Shown piece by piece: positions 25,634 to 33,931 of a DNA stretch of 64,000 nt; the first letter of the stretch is position 1, and the number at the start of each line of letters is the position of its first letter. The notes beneath the pieces were generated by a model. That model ran no database searches. It saw only the letters and a program-made list of their open reading frames with translations, and was not told where the DNA came from. A program made the position numbers and the translations under genes. The stretch comes from Vannielia litorea (GTDB taxonomy: Bacteria > Pseudomonadota > Alphaproteobacteria > Rhodobacterales > Rhodobacteraceae), in NCBI RefSeq assembly GCF_019801175.1, contig NZ_JAHVJR010000001.1, forward strand, positions 868,001 through 932,000, given 5' to 3'.

Positions 25634-27352
25634 TCAGTTGGTCTTGATCCGGTACCAGTCAGCGACGTTCCAGATTTCGCTGTCCCAGACGTTCAGCTTC
25701 ACGCCGCCGAGGCTGTTGGCGTGGGCCGAGAGACGACCGCGGTGGACCAGCGGGATCATGCCGCCGCCCTCGATGACCATGTCATTGAGTTGCTTGGCAA
25801 TCTCGGCGCGCTCGGCCGCATCGGCGGTGACACCCAGCTTGGCATAGAGCGCGTCGTACTCCTCGGAGCACCAGCGCGAGATATTCTCGCCCTGCCACTG
25901 GGTGGCCGGGGAGGGGGCCTTGTCGCAGGTGGCGTTGCCGAGGTAGCTCTGCGGGTCGGTTCCGTTGAAGGTGTTGGCGTACATCTCGACGTCGGCGTAG
26001 AACTTCTGGAAGGTATCGGGCGAGCCCGGATCACCGCCGAAGAACACCGAGCTGTCGACGTTGCGCAGCTCGACCTCGAAGCCGATCTGCTCCCACCAGT
26101 CCTTGATCAGCGCCTGGAAGTCCTGACGGACGGCGTTGGTGGATGTCTGGTAGAGCATCTTCAGCTCGACGCCGTCTTTCTCACGCACGCCGTCACCGTT
26201 GCTGTCGACCCAGCCGGCCTCTTCCAGCATCGCCTTGGCGCCTTCGATGTCCTGCGTGGAGCAGTCGAAGGTGGTGGAGTTCACCGCCTCGGGGGCGGGC
26301 ACCCAGTTGCACGATACCTTACCGGCCTGACCGTAGCCGACCTCGACCAGCAGGGGCCGGTCGATGGCGAGAGACAGCGCCTTGTAGACGGCGGGATCGG
26401 AGAGGTAGGGGTGCGGGCGCACCACGGACCGCTCGTCCGGGCCGAGCGCCGGGTCGGGGTTGGTGTTGTTGAGCATGATCCGCTCGAGCAGCGGGCCGAA
26501 GCCTGCGATGGCAGCGCCCTTGCCGGCGGCTTCCATCTCGGCAATCACATCGGGGGCGAGCTGGAGGTTCCAGGCGTAGTCGAACTCGCCGGTCTCCATC
26601 ACCGCACGGCCCGCCGCAGTGGCATCGCCGCCGCCCTTGAAGGTGATCGAGGCGAAGGCGGGCTTGCCCTCTTCGCGGTAGTTTTCGTTGGCCTCGAAGG
26701 TGATCACGTCGTTCGGCTTGAACTCCACGACCTTGAAGCCGCCGGTGCCGATCGGGCTGAAGTTGGCCTCGGTGCACTCAGGCGCCTTGGCGCCCATGCA
26801 GTCGGCGAACTGAGCGGCCTGAAGGATCGGGCTCTCACCGCCCACGAAGGGGCCGTAGGGGAAGGGGGTGGGCTGCTCGAAGGTCACCACGACGGTGTGC
26901 TCATCGGGCGTTTCGACCGAGCTGACACCGTTGAACTTGGTGAGCTGGGCGCAGCCGCCCTCGGGGTGGGTGCAGTATTCGTAGGTGAACTTCACGTCCG
27001 CCGAGGTGAAGGGCGTGCCGTCGGACCACAGGATGCCGGGCGTGATCTTCCAGGTGATGGTGGTGAGATCTTCGCTCACGCCGCCGTTCTCGACGGTGGG
27101 CACCTCTTCGACCAGCCAGGGGGTCAGGGTGCCGGTCTCATCGTAGCGCGCCAGCGGCTCGAGCACGAGGCTGCCGGCCTCGACATCCTTGGTGCCGCCC
27201 GAGAGGAACGGGTTCATGATCGACGGGGCCTGCCAGTAGATGATGCTGACATTGCCGTCACGGCCGCGCTCGCCTTCATGGCCTTCTGCGATGGCCATTG
27301 GGGCCAGCGCACAGGTGGCGACCGCTCCGAGAAGAGCTGTTTTGAGTTTCAT
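25634..27352 (-). CDS. Peptide/oligopeptide-binding protein, SBP family 5
   Basis: A 572-residue periplasmic binding protein with signal peptide MKLKTALLGAVATCALAPMAIA. Family-5 landmarks include NVSIIYWQAPSIMNPFLSGGTKD, the Y-x-WKITPGILWSDGTPFTSADVKFTYEYC segment and GTGGFKVVEFKPNDVITFEANENY. It delivers oligopeptides or a similar ligand to the two permeases. The gene is divergent from two M20 peptidases, suggesting uptake and hydrolysis of acylated peptides or amino acids (inference). Confidence 0.92.
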   Translation of the reverse strand: MKLKTALLGAVATCALAPMAIAEGHEGERGRDGNVSIIYWQAPSIMNPFLSGGTKDVEAGSLVLEPLARYDETGTLTPWLVEEVPTVENGGVSEDLTTITWKITPGILWSDGTPFTSADVKFTYEYCTHPEGGCAQLTKFNGVSSVETPDEHTVVVTFEQPTPFPYGPFVGGESPILQAAQFADCMGAKAPECTEANFSPIGTGGFKVVEFKPNDVITFEANENYREEGKPAFASITFKGGGDATAAGRAVMETGEFDYAWNLQLAPDVIAEMEAAGKGAAIAGFGPLLERIMLNNTNPDPALGPDERSVVRPHPYLSDPAVYKALSLAIDRPLLVEVGYGQAGKVSCNWVPAPEAVNSTTFDCSTQDIEGAKAMLEEAGWVDSNGDGVREKDGVELKMLYQTSTNAVRQDFQALIKDWWEQIGFEVELRNVDSSVFFGGDPGSPDTFQKFYADVEMYANTFNGTDPQSYLGNATCDKAPSPATQWQGENISRWCSEEYDALYAKLGVTADAAERAEIAKQLNDMVIEGGGMIPLVHRGRLSAHANSLGGVKLNVWDSEIWNVADWYRIKTN

Positions 27353-27757
27353 GGGTTTCTCCTTGTTGGGTGCTCGACGCCTCGCGCCCTTTTGGGCTGC
27401 TTTTGTGGTCGTTGGGGGGAGTTGGACGGCGAAAAACCGGGCCCGGAGCCGCCTGTGGCGGCGCCGAAGCTGCGACTGTTCCCCTGAGCAGAGCAAGTGC
27501 CTTTGCGGGCCATGCGCTCTCCCTGTCCAACCAAGTTTTTATGGGTGTTTTCACGCCTCCGCCCCCGCGGCTGCGCCATCCCCTGAATGTGACGGTAACA
27601 TGAAACGGGGACGGCGCAATGGTTTCGTCAACTGACCTTGCGGCCCGATTGAGCAGATGCCTGCCGATTGGGCAGCAGGCCTTGACCTCTGCGCGGCTGG
27701 GCACCACCCTCTGCACGAGGCCCGCCACCGGGCCGCTCGAAAGGCACCTCCCGACCC
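27353..27757. other. 405-bp divergent promoter region
   Basis: Between the binding-protein operon and the M20 genes. I see no gene with a ribosome site and no clear operator; the stretch 27580-27620 (GACGGTAACATGAAACGGGGACGGCG) is less GC-rich than its surroundings and may hold promoters. Confidence 0.5.
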
Positions 27758-28921
27758 GTGACCCCACGCGACATACTCGACAAGCTCGTGTCCTTCCGGA
27801 CTGTTTCATCGGCCTCTAACCTCGACCTGATCGACTGGGTGGAAGGCTGGCTGGCGGAGCGCGGCATTGCCGCGACTCGCGTGCCCGATTCCACCGGAGA
27901 GAAGGCGGCGCTCTTTGCCTCCATCGGGCCGGATGCGCCGGGCGGTGTGCTGCTCTCGGGCCATACCGATGTGGTGCCGGTCGAGGGGCAGAGCTGGGCC
28001 AGCGACCCTTGGGCGGTAGAGGAGCGGGACGGGCGGCTCTATGGCCGCGGCGTGGCCGACATGAAGGGCTTTGACGCGCTTGCGCTCTGGGCAATGGGGC
28101 AGGCCGCCGAGCGGGGCGTTTCGCGCCCGTTGCAGATTGGCCTGAGCTATGACGAGGAAATTGGCTGCTTCGGCGCGCCGCCGATGATCGAGGCCTTGCA
28201 GGCCAGTGGTTTGCCCCGCGCGGAGGCGGTGATCGTGGGCGAGCCCTCGATGCTGAAGCCGGTCACCGGGCACAAGGGAAACCTCGGGTTCCGGATCGTG
28301 GTGAAGGGCTTTCCGGTGCACAGCTCGATTATGCACGAAGGGGTCAGCGCGATCATGGAGGCGGCGCGGCTGATCGGCTGGGCGAACGAGGTGAATGCGG
28401 CGCAGTTTGCCCGCACGCCGACACCGGAAGAGGCGGTGTTCACACCGCCTTGCACCACGCTGCATGTTGGAAAGATCCGGGGCGGGGAGGTGCATAACAT
28501 CACCGCCGAGCATTGCGAATTGCTGTTTGATTTCAGGGTGATGCCGATGGAGGACACGGCGGACTGGCGGGCGCGGCTGCGCGAGAAAGTAGCCGAGATC
28601 GAGGCGGGCATGAAGGCCACCCACACCGATGCGGGCTTTACCCTGCACGAGCTGTTCGACGTGCCCGGACTTGCGCCGGAATCAGGTCCCGAGGCCCATG
28701 CCGAGCCGCTGGTGCGCAGCCTCACCGGCGACAACGGGCCGGGGGCCGTGGTGAGCTTTGCCTCGGAGGCAGGGCAATTTCAGAATGCCCGTTATTCTAC
28801 CGTGATTTGCGGGCCGGGAGACATTGCACAGGCCCACAAGGCAGACGAATATATGACCATCGCACAGTTCGAGGCAGGCCAACGCTTTATGGAGCGGCTG
28901 CTCGATCACCTGAAGGAGTAA
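27758..28921 (+). CDS. argE: Acetylornithine deacetylase-like M20 peptidase
   Basis: A 387-residue M20 metalloenzyme. Zinc ligands are visible in GHTDVVPVEG (~68-77), GRGVADMKGFDALALW with the bridging Asp, and SYDEEIGCFGAPP with the general-base Glu pair. This pattern and the short length match ArgE of alphaproteobacteria, which removes acetyl from N-acetylornithine. The start is GTG. It is followed six bases later by a second M20 gene, so it may instead serve peptide or N-acyl amino-acid breakdown. Confidence 0.85.
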   Translation: MTPRDILDKLVSFRTVSSASNLDLIDWVEGWLAERGIAATRVPDSTGEKAALFASIGPDAPGGVLLSGHTDVVPVEGQSWASDPWAVEERDGRLYGRGVADMKGFDALALWAMGQAAERGVSRPLQIGLSYDEEIGCFGAPPMIEALQASGLPRAEAVIVGEPSMLKPVTGHKGNLGFRIVVKGFPVHSSIMHEGVSAIMEAARLIGWANEVNAAQFARTPTPEEAVFTPPCTTLHVGKIRGGEVHNITAEHCELLFDFRVMPMEDTADWRARLREKVAEIEAGMKATHTDAGFTLHELFDVPGLAPESGPEAHAEPLVRSLTGDNGPGAVVSFASEAGQFQNARYSTVICGPGDIAQAHKADEYMTIAQFEAGQRFMERLLDHLKE

Positions 28922-28927
28922 CCCCAA

Positions 28928-30091
28928 GTGCCCATCAAGAATCGCCTCTCCGAGATGCAGCCCGAGATCGCCGAATGGCGGCAGGACTTTCATATGCATC
29001 CGGAAATCCTGTTTGACACCCATCGCACCGCTGGCGTCGTGGCCGAGAAGCTACGGGAATTTGGTTGCGACGAGGTTACCGAGGGGATCGGGCGGACCGG
29101 CGTGGTGGCGGTGATCAAGGGCAAGCAGCAGGGATCGGGCAAGGTCATCGGGCTGCGCGCCGACATGGACGCGCTGCCGATCCACGAGCAGACCGGGCTG
29201 GAGTATGCCTCCAAGACCGATGGCGCGATGCATGCCTGCGGCCATGATGGCCACACGGCGATGCTGCTGGGTGCCGCGAAATACCTCGCCGAGACCCGCA
29301 ATTTTGACGGCACGGTGGTGGTGATTTTCCAGCCCGCCGAAGAGGGCGGCGGCGGCGGCCGGGAGATGTGCGAAGACGGGATGATGGAGCGCTGGGGCAT
29401 TCAGGAAGTCTACGGGATGCACAACTGGCCGGGCGTTCCGACCGGGCAATTCGCCATCCGCCCCGGGCCGTTCTTTGCGGCGACCGACCAGTTTGTCATT
29501 GATATCGAAGGAAAAGGCGGCCACGCGGCCAAGCCGCAGGAGACGGTGGACAGCACCATCGTGGCCTCGCACACGGTACTGGCGCTGCAAACCATCGTGA
29601 GCCGCAACTCGGATCCGACTAAGGAGGCTGTGGTTTCGGTCACCAGCTTCGAGACGTCGAGCAAGGCGTTCAACGTGATCCCCCAACGGGTGCAGTTGAA
29701 AGGCACGGTGCGGACGCTTTCGCCGGAGACGCGGGAGCTGGTTGAAAAGCGGCTGCCCGCCATTGCCGAGAAGACCGCCGAGGTCTTCGGCGCGGTGGCC
29801 AAGGTGAACTACATGAAGGGCTACCCGGTGATGGTGAATTCCGAGGAGCAAACCGAGTTTGCCGCCGAGGTGGCCAGGGCGGTATCGGGGGAGTGTGCGG
29901 AGGCGCCGCTGGTGATGGGGGGCGAGGATTTTGCCTTCATGCTGGAGGAGCGTCCGGGGGCTTATATCCTTGTTGGGAATGGCGACACCGCGGCGGTGCA
30001 TCACCCGGAGTACAACTTCAATGATGAAGCGATTCCAGCGGGTTGCAGCTGGTGGGCGGAGATCGTTGAAAAGCGGATGCCGGCGGCCTGA
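28928..30091 (+). CDS. M20 amidohydrolase (hippurate hydrolase-like)
   Basis: A 387-residue M20D enzyme. ADMDALPIHEQTGLEYAS, MHACGHDGHTAMLLGAAKYLAE and FQPAEEGGGGGREMCEDG contain the metal ligands and general base of the hippurate hydrolase/IAA-amino-acid hydrolase group. It cleaves N-acyl amino acids. It starts with GTG and shares an operon with the argE-like gene; both are divergent from the peptide transporter. Confidence 0.9.
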   Translation: MPIKNRLSEMQPEIAEWRQDFHMHPEILFDTHRTAGVVAEKLREFGCDEVTEGIGRTGVVAVIKGKQQGSGKVIGLRADMDALPIHEQTGLEYASKTDGAMHACGHDGHTAMLLGAAKYLAETRNFDGTVVVIFQPAEEGGGGGREMCEDGMMERWGIQEVYGMHNWPGVPTGQFAIRPGPFFAATDQFVIDIEGKGGHAAKPQETVDSTIVASHTVLALQTIVSRNSDPTKEAVVSVTSFETSSKAFNVIPQRVQLKGTVRTLSPETRELVEKRLPAIAEKTAEVFGAVAKVNYMKGYPVMVNSEEQTEFAAEVARAVSGECAEAPLVMGGEDFAFMLEERPGAYILVGNGDTAAVHHPEYNFNDEAIPAGCSWWAEIVEKRMPAA

Positions 30092-30141
30092 GGCCGGGTT
30101 AACACGGCGCGCGCGGGGCGGTTAACCATGGCCGCCCAGCG

Positions 30142-30185
30142 ATGCACATTCGATGCACAACTGATGCACATTCCATGCGCATGTC
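30142..30185 (+). repeat. 11-bp tandem repeat downstream of the M20 amidohydrolase gene (copy 2)
   Basis: Four consecutive 11-bp units: ATGCACATTCG, ATGCACAACTG, ATGCACATTCC and ATGCGCATGTC. The array begins 50 bases after the preceding stop and has the same orientation relative to that gene as copies 1 and 3. Confidence 0.87.
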
Positions 30186-30340
30186 AGATGACATAGTGGC
30201 GTTAACTTAACGGGCCGTGCGGTGACGCGATCGTGAGAGCGCGGTCCGCTGGGCTTGGAACTGGCGGCGGGCTGAGGTGGGAGATCCTAGGGTCAGGCCC
30301 GAGGATCACGTGGTGCAAGCGCGCGCGGGCTCTGCCGCGC

Positions 30341-30499
30341 TTAGCCGTAAACGGCGGCGCGGGCGATCTGGCTGGCGTCTTCGGGGAAGATGCCGAGGTC
30401 GAGGGCCACGTCGCGCGGAAGGGCGGCGATCTCGTTGCGGGTGCGGGTGTAGGCGCGGTGCTTTTCGTAAGCGGCGCGGAGGGTGGTCAAGACGGTCAT
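30341..30499 (-). CDS. DUF1127 small protein
   Basis: A 52-residue protein: MTVLTTLRAAYEKHRAYTRT... then NEIAALPRDVALDLGIF and EDASQIARAAVYG. This is the DUF1127 (YjiS-like) pattern with the L-P-x-D-x-x-x-D-I/L-G-I core; such Arg-rich proteins in alphaproteobacteria affect RNA turnover and phosphate or stress metabolism. AAAGGA lies nine bases before the ATG. A LacI-type palindrome is 77 bases upstream. Confidence 0.8.
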   Translation of the reverse strand: MTVLTTLRAAYEKHRAYTRTRNEIAALPRDVALDLGIFPEDASQIARAAVYG

Positions 30500-30575
30500 C
30501 GGAGCTGTCCTTTCGTTTGCTTCTGTCTTCCTCTTGTGCGCCAGAAATAGTCATGCTGCGGCGCGGCACAACTGA

Positions 30576-30591
30576 CCGTTTGCGCTAACGG
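30576..30591. promoter_or_regulatory. LacI-type palindrome upstream of the DUF1127 gene
   Basis: CCGTTTGCGCTAACGG is an inverted repeat with one mismatch and a central CG, the layout of LacI-family operators. It shares GTTWGCG with the sites before both GAPDH genes. Confidence 0.45.
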
Positions 30592-30604
30592 GATTGCGCT
30601 GGAT

Positions 30605-30630
30605 GCATGGCTCCTGGCGAAAAGCCATGC
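30605..30630. other. Hairpin GCATGGCT/AGCCATGC
   Basis: An 8-bp perfect stem with a ten-base loop lies between the DUF1127 promoter region and the terminator of the GAPDH gene. No T tract follows; it may be a part of an extended 3' structure. Confidence 0.4.
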
Positions 30631-30657
30631 GTCAGGCGGGACAGGGGCAAAAGCAAA

Positions 30658-30683
30658 GGGCCGCCCGGTTGCCCGGACGGCCC
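30658..30683 (-). terminator. Terminator of the first GAPDH gene
   Basis: GGGCCGCCCGG pairs with CCGGACGGCCC with one mismatch. On the minus strand the stem is followed by TTTGCTTTTG, matching a terminator 24 bases after the gap stop. Confidence 0.75.
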
Positions 30684-30706
30684 CTGTAGCGCGGCGTGGC
30701 GGTGGC

Positions 30707-31708
30707 TCAGATGAGCTTGCCCATCGCCACGGCGGTATCGGACATGCGGTTGGAGAAGCCCCACTCGTTGTCGTACCAGCTCAGGATGCGGCACATGGTG
30801 CCCTCCATGACCTTGGTCTGATCCAGCGCGAAGGTGGAGCTGTGCGGATCGTGGTTGAAGTCGATCGAGACGTTGGGTTGGTCGGTCACGCCGAGGATGC
30901 CCTTGAGCGGGCCAGCGGCGGCGGCCTGCATGGCCTCGTTGATCTCTTCGACCGTGGTGTCGCGCGCGGCCTCGAAGGTGAGGTCCACCACCGAGACGTT
31001 GGGGGTGGGCACGCGGATGGCGACGCCGTCGAGCTTGCCGTTCAGCTCGGGCAGCACGAGGCCCACGGCCTTGGCGGCCCCGGTGGAGGTGGGGATCATC
31101 GACATGGCCGCGGCGCGGGCGCGGTAGAGATCCTTGTGCATGGTGTCCAGCGTGGGCTGGTCGCCGGTGTAGCTGTGGATCGTGGTCATGAAGCCCTTGG
31201 CAATGCCGATGCTGTCGTTCAGCACCTTGGCCACCGGCGCGAGGCAGTTGGTGGTGCAGGAGGCGTTGGAGACGACGATGTGATCCTTGGTCAGGGTGTC
31301 GTGGTTGACGCCGTAGACCACGGTATTGTCGGCGTTCTTGCCGGGGGCCGAGATCAGCACGCGAGAGGAGCCGTTCTCGAGATGTGCTTGGCAGGCCTCC
31401 TTGGAGGTGAAGATGCCGGTGCATTCCATCACCACGTCGACATCGGCCCAGGGCAGCTCGGCGGGGTTGCGGATGGCGGTGACCTCGATCGGGCCGCGGC
31501 CCACGTCGATGGTGTTGCCGGCCACCTTGACCTCGCCAGGGAACTTGCCGTGGACAGAGTCGAAGCGGATGAGGTGTGCGTTGGTCTCGACCGGGCCGAG
31601 ATCGTTGATGGCGATCACCTCGATATCGGTGCGCCCGCTCTCGATGATGGCGCGGAGCACGTTGCGGCCAATGCGGCCGAACCCGTTGATTGCAACCTTG
31701 ACGGCCAT
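30707..31708 (-). CDS. gap: Glyceraldehyde-3-phosphate dehydrogenase, type I
   Basis: A 333-residue GAPDH. The NAD-binding start VKVAINGFGRIGRNVLRA, the catalytic Cys in SNASCTTNCLAP (~152), and the C-terminal WYDNEWGFSNRMSDTA are standard. D33-equivalent in AINDLG suggests NAD preference. AGGAGG lies directly before the ATG at 31708. It is one of two GAPDH genes in this window, about 1 kb apart on the same strand with other genes between. A LacI-type operator lies 19 bases upstream of the start. Confidence 0.97.
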   Translation of the reverse strand: MAVKVAINGFGRIGRNVLRAIIESGRTDIEVIAINDLGPVETNAHLIRFDSVHGKFPGEVKVAGNTIDVGRGPIEVTAIRNPAELPWADVDVVMECTGIFTSKEACQAHLENGSSRVLISAPGKNADNTVVYGVNHDTLTKDHIVVSNASCTTNCLAPVAKVLNDSIGIAKGFMTTIHSYTGDQPTLDTMHKDLYRARAAAMSMIPTSTGAAKAVGLVLPELNGKLDGVAIRVPTPNVSVVDLTFEAARDTTVEEINEAMQAAAAGPLKGILGVTDQPNVSIDFNHDPHSSTFALDQTKVMEGTMCRILSWYDNEWGFSNRMSDTAVAMGKLI

Positions 31709-31726
31709 GAAAACCTCCTGTGCTGG

Positions 31727-31740
31727 TGTTAACGCTAACA
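31727..31740. promoter_or_regulatory. LacI-type operator upstream of gap
   Basis: TGTTAACGCTAACA is a near-perfect 14-base palindrome with a central CG, 19 bases before the gap ATG. This matches what I recall of the CceR (LacI-family) regulator of central carbon genes in Rhodobacterales. Confidence 0.6.
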
Positions 31741-32003
31741 TTGCGATTGCGCGCCACATGTCAAGGCGGCGCAGGGCAGGGATGGCTGAGAACAGCATAC
31801 ACAGGATGGGCAAAAGCGCGAGGCTCGGCTCGGCGGGTCGATCACGGGGCCGTGAACAGCCGCCGAAAGTTTTTTGGAACGATCCGGGCCGTCGCGCAGT
31901 TGTGGAGGCAATGACGGTGCAGCGGCCGGCCAATGGTGGCCCCGCGAGGCACCGGCCCCGGAAAAAACACCGGGGCGCCAAAGAGATAAGGAGTTCGTTC
32001 GAT

Positions 32004-32462
32004 ATGAAACGCCTGATGATGACTGTCGCTGCTGTTGCCATGACTGCCGGTACCGCCTTTGCGATGACCCCGGAGCAACTGCGTGATTCCGTTGACGCCT
32101 CGCTGACCGAATACGCCCCGGAAGTTGAAGCCGAAACCCTGACCGACGACCAAGTGCGTCAGGTGTATGTGGTGGTGAACGACTCCGGCAAATCCCCCGC
32201 CGAGAAGTCGGGCGCGATCGGTGAGATCATCGAAGGCACCAACGCCGAGTACTACGCTGACCTCGCCGATGGTGACATCGATCTGGAGCTCGACGTGAAC
32301 AACATGCGTGAGATCCTGCAAGCCAAGCTCGACATCGGTGGTTACGACCACGACGTGTCGGAGCTGAGCGATGAGGAAGTTGCCTCGCTGGCGCAAGCCT
32401 TCAACAACGGCAACACCCCTGCTGAGATCGACGCTGCCGTGGCCAGCTACTTCGATAGCTGA
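32004..32462 (+). CDS. Secreted acidic protein of unknown function
   Basis: A 152-residue protein with a signal peptide (MKRLMMTVAAVAMTAGTAFA) and a highly acidic mature part. Helical segments such as TPEQLRDSVDASLTEYAPEVEAETLTDDQVRQVYVVVND and a repeated L-S/T-D-(D/E)-x-V-x-x-L pattern are visible. I do not recognise the family. AAGGAG precedes the ATG by ten bases. Codon use is less GC-biased (GTTGAAGCC) than its neighbours, as often seen for highly expressed genes in this group. A clear terminator follows. Confidence 0.75.
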   Translation: MKRLMMTVAAVAMTAGTAFAMTPEQLRDSVDASLTEYAPEVEAETLTDDQVRQVYVVVNDSGKSPAEKSGAIGEIIEGTNAEYYADLADGDIDLELDVNNMREILQAKLDIGGYDHDVSELSDEEVASLAQAFNNGNTPAEIDAAVASYFDS

Positions 32463-32489
32463 CACCAGCGGTCGCAGAACGCGACTTTG

Positions 32490-32520
32490 GGGCCGTCCTT
32501 CGGGGCGGCCCTTTTCTTTT
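32490..32520 (+). terminator. Rho-independent terminator
   Basis: GGGCCGTCC and GGGCGGCCC pair around a TTCG loop, followed by TTTTCTTTT. It ends the secreted acidic protein gene. Confidence 0.88.
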
Positions 32521-32543
32521 GCGCGGATGTGTTTGCGGGGCGG

Positions 32544-32687
32544 TCAGCGCCAGAAGGCGAGCCACTCAGTGAGGGCGGAAAACTTCTTCAGCATGAAGAG
32601 GGTGGCGGCGCTCTCATTCAGCACGCCGTCGGCCACGAGGGCGGCGACGGCGAGGAGGAAGAGGATGAGGGCGAGCCGGTTGGTCAT
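32544..32687 (-). CDS. 47-residue membrane peptide downstream of the second GAPDH gene
   Basis: The minus-strand frame encodes MTNRLALILFLLAVAALVADGVL... ending LTEWLAFWR: one transmembrane helix followed by an amphipathic Trp-rich C-terminus. It starts 48 bases after the gap stop on the same strand. I recall peptides with the same ending (E-W-L-A-F-W-R) after GAPDH genes in many Rhodobacterales, often mislabelled as GAPDH. The function is unknown. Confidence 0.7.
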   Translation of the reverse strand: MTNRLALILFLLAVAALVADGVLNESAATLFMLKKFSALTEWLAFWR

Positions 32688-32735
32688 GCCGCCTTCATAG
32701 CGGGCAACTGGGGCGGCAGGAAGGCGGGGCGCGCC

Positions 32736-33734
32736 TTAGTTCAGGCGGCCCATGTGCCCGGCGACATCGGCCATGCGGGCGGAGAAACCCCACTCGTTAT
32801 CGTACCAGGCCAGCACGCGCACGGTGCGCCCGACGACCTTGGTCTGATCGGGGGCGAAGATGGAGCTTTGCGGCGTGTGGTTGAAATCGATCGAGACCTT
32901 GGGGGCCGGGTCGTAGGCCATCACCATGCCCATGTGCCCGGCGCAGGCCTCGGCCACCACCTCATTCACGTTCTCAACGGTCACGTCGCGGCCAGCCTCG
33001 AAGGTAAGGTCCACCGCCGACACGTTGGGCGTGGGCACGCGCATGGCGGTGCCGTCGAGCTTGCCGGAGAGTTCGGGCAGCACCTCGCCGAGCGCCTTGG
33101 CAGCGCCGGTGCTGGTGGGGATCATCGCCATGGCGGCGGCGCGGGCGCGGTAGAGATCCTTGTGGCGACGGTCCAGCGTGGGCTGGTCGCCGGTGTAGCT
33201 GTGGATCGTCGTCATGATGCCGCGCTCGATGCCGATGGTGTCGTTCAGCACTTTGGCCAGCGGGGCGAGGCAGTTGGTTGTGCAGGAGCCGTTGGAGACC
33301 ATCCGCTCTTCGGCCCGCAGGCTGCGGTGGTTGACGCCGTAGACCACGGTGCGGTCGACGTTGGAGGCGGGGGCGGAGATGAGCACCTTGCCGGCGCCGC
33401 GCTCGAGGTGGATGGCGGATTTGATGCCATCGTTGAACTTGCCGGTACATTCCAGAACCACGTCGCAGCCGCCCCAGTCGAGGGTCTCGGGCTCGTAGCT
33501 TGACATCACGTCGATCGGGCCGCGGCCGAGGTCGAGCGCATCGCCCTTGACCTGCACCTCACCGGGGAAGCGCCCGTGCACGCTGTCGTAGCGGAGCAGG
33601 TGGGCGTGGGTCTCGATATCGCCGGGGGCGTTGATCTTGACGACCTGAACATCGTTGCGCGCGCTCTCGGCGATATGCGCCAGGGTGCAGCGCCCGATGC
33701 GGCCAAATCCGTTGATCCCGATGGTGATGGTCAT
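32736..33734 (-). CDS. Glyceraldehyde-3-phosphate dehydrogenase, second copy
   Basis: A 332-residue GAPDH with TITIGINGFGRIGRCTLAHI, the catalytic Cys in SNGSCTTNCLAP and the C-terminal WYDNEWGFSARMADVA. It is clearly diverged from the upstream copy (different Ala/Gly at the active-site approach, VKINAPGD in place of AINDLGP at the cofactor-specificity loop). The Asn in that loop may relax NAD/NADP choice (inference). AAGGAG precedes the ATG. Several LacI-type palindromes lie upstream. Confidence 0.95.
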   Translation of the reverse strand: MTITIGINGFGRIGRCTLAHIAESARNDVQVVKINAPGDIETHAHLLRYDSVHGRFPGEVQVKGDALDLGRGPIDVMSSYEPETLDWGGCDVVLECTGKFNDGIKSAIHLERGAGKVLISAPASNVDRTVVYGVNHRSLRAEERMVSNGSCTTNCLAPLAKVLNDTIGIERGIMTTIHSYTGDQPTLDRRHKDLYRARAAAMAMIPTSTGAAKALGEVLPELSGKLDGTAMRVPTPNVSAVDLTFEAGRDVTVENVNEVVAEACAGHMGMVMAYDPAPKVSIDFNHTPQSSIFAPDQTKVVGRTVRVLAWYDNEWGFSARMADVAGHMGRLN

Positions 33735-33811
33735 CTTCCCGCTCCTTGGATTGCCCTTGGAGAGCCGGGTAGCATACCGATGCATACTCGGGAAAGTGCA
33801 GCAAATCAGCG

Positions 33812-33856
33812 TGTTAGCGTAAACATCCGCTGTTAGCGATAGCAGTTTGCGCAAAC
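33812..33856. promoter_or_regulatory. Cluster of three LacI-type palindromes
   Basis: TGTTAGCGTAAACA (33812-33825), TGTTAGCGATAGCA (33831-33844) and GTTTGCGCAAAC (33845-33856) lie in tandem in the divergent region between the second GAPDH gene and the DUF808 gene. All have a central CG and resemble the site upstream of the first gap gene. Confidence 0.55.
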
Positions 33857-33931
33857 GTGGCCCGGCATGGCTGCGCGCTTGCCTCTGCGGGCCGAATCCC
33901 TAGGTTGGAGGGGCGAACAAAGGGAACGGTC

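Noticed and set aside
30605..30630. Hairpin GCATGGCT/AGCCATGC as a second terminator of the gap gene
   Set aside because: There is no T tract on either strand after the stem, and a better terminator lies at 30658-30683.
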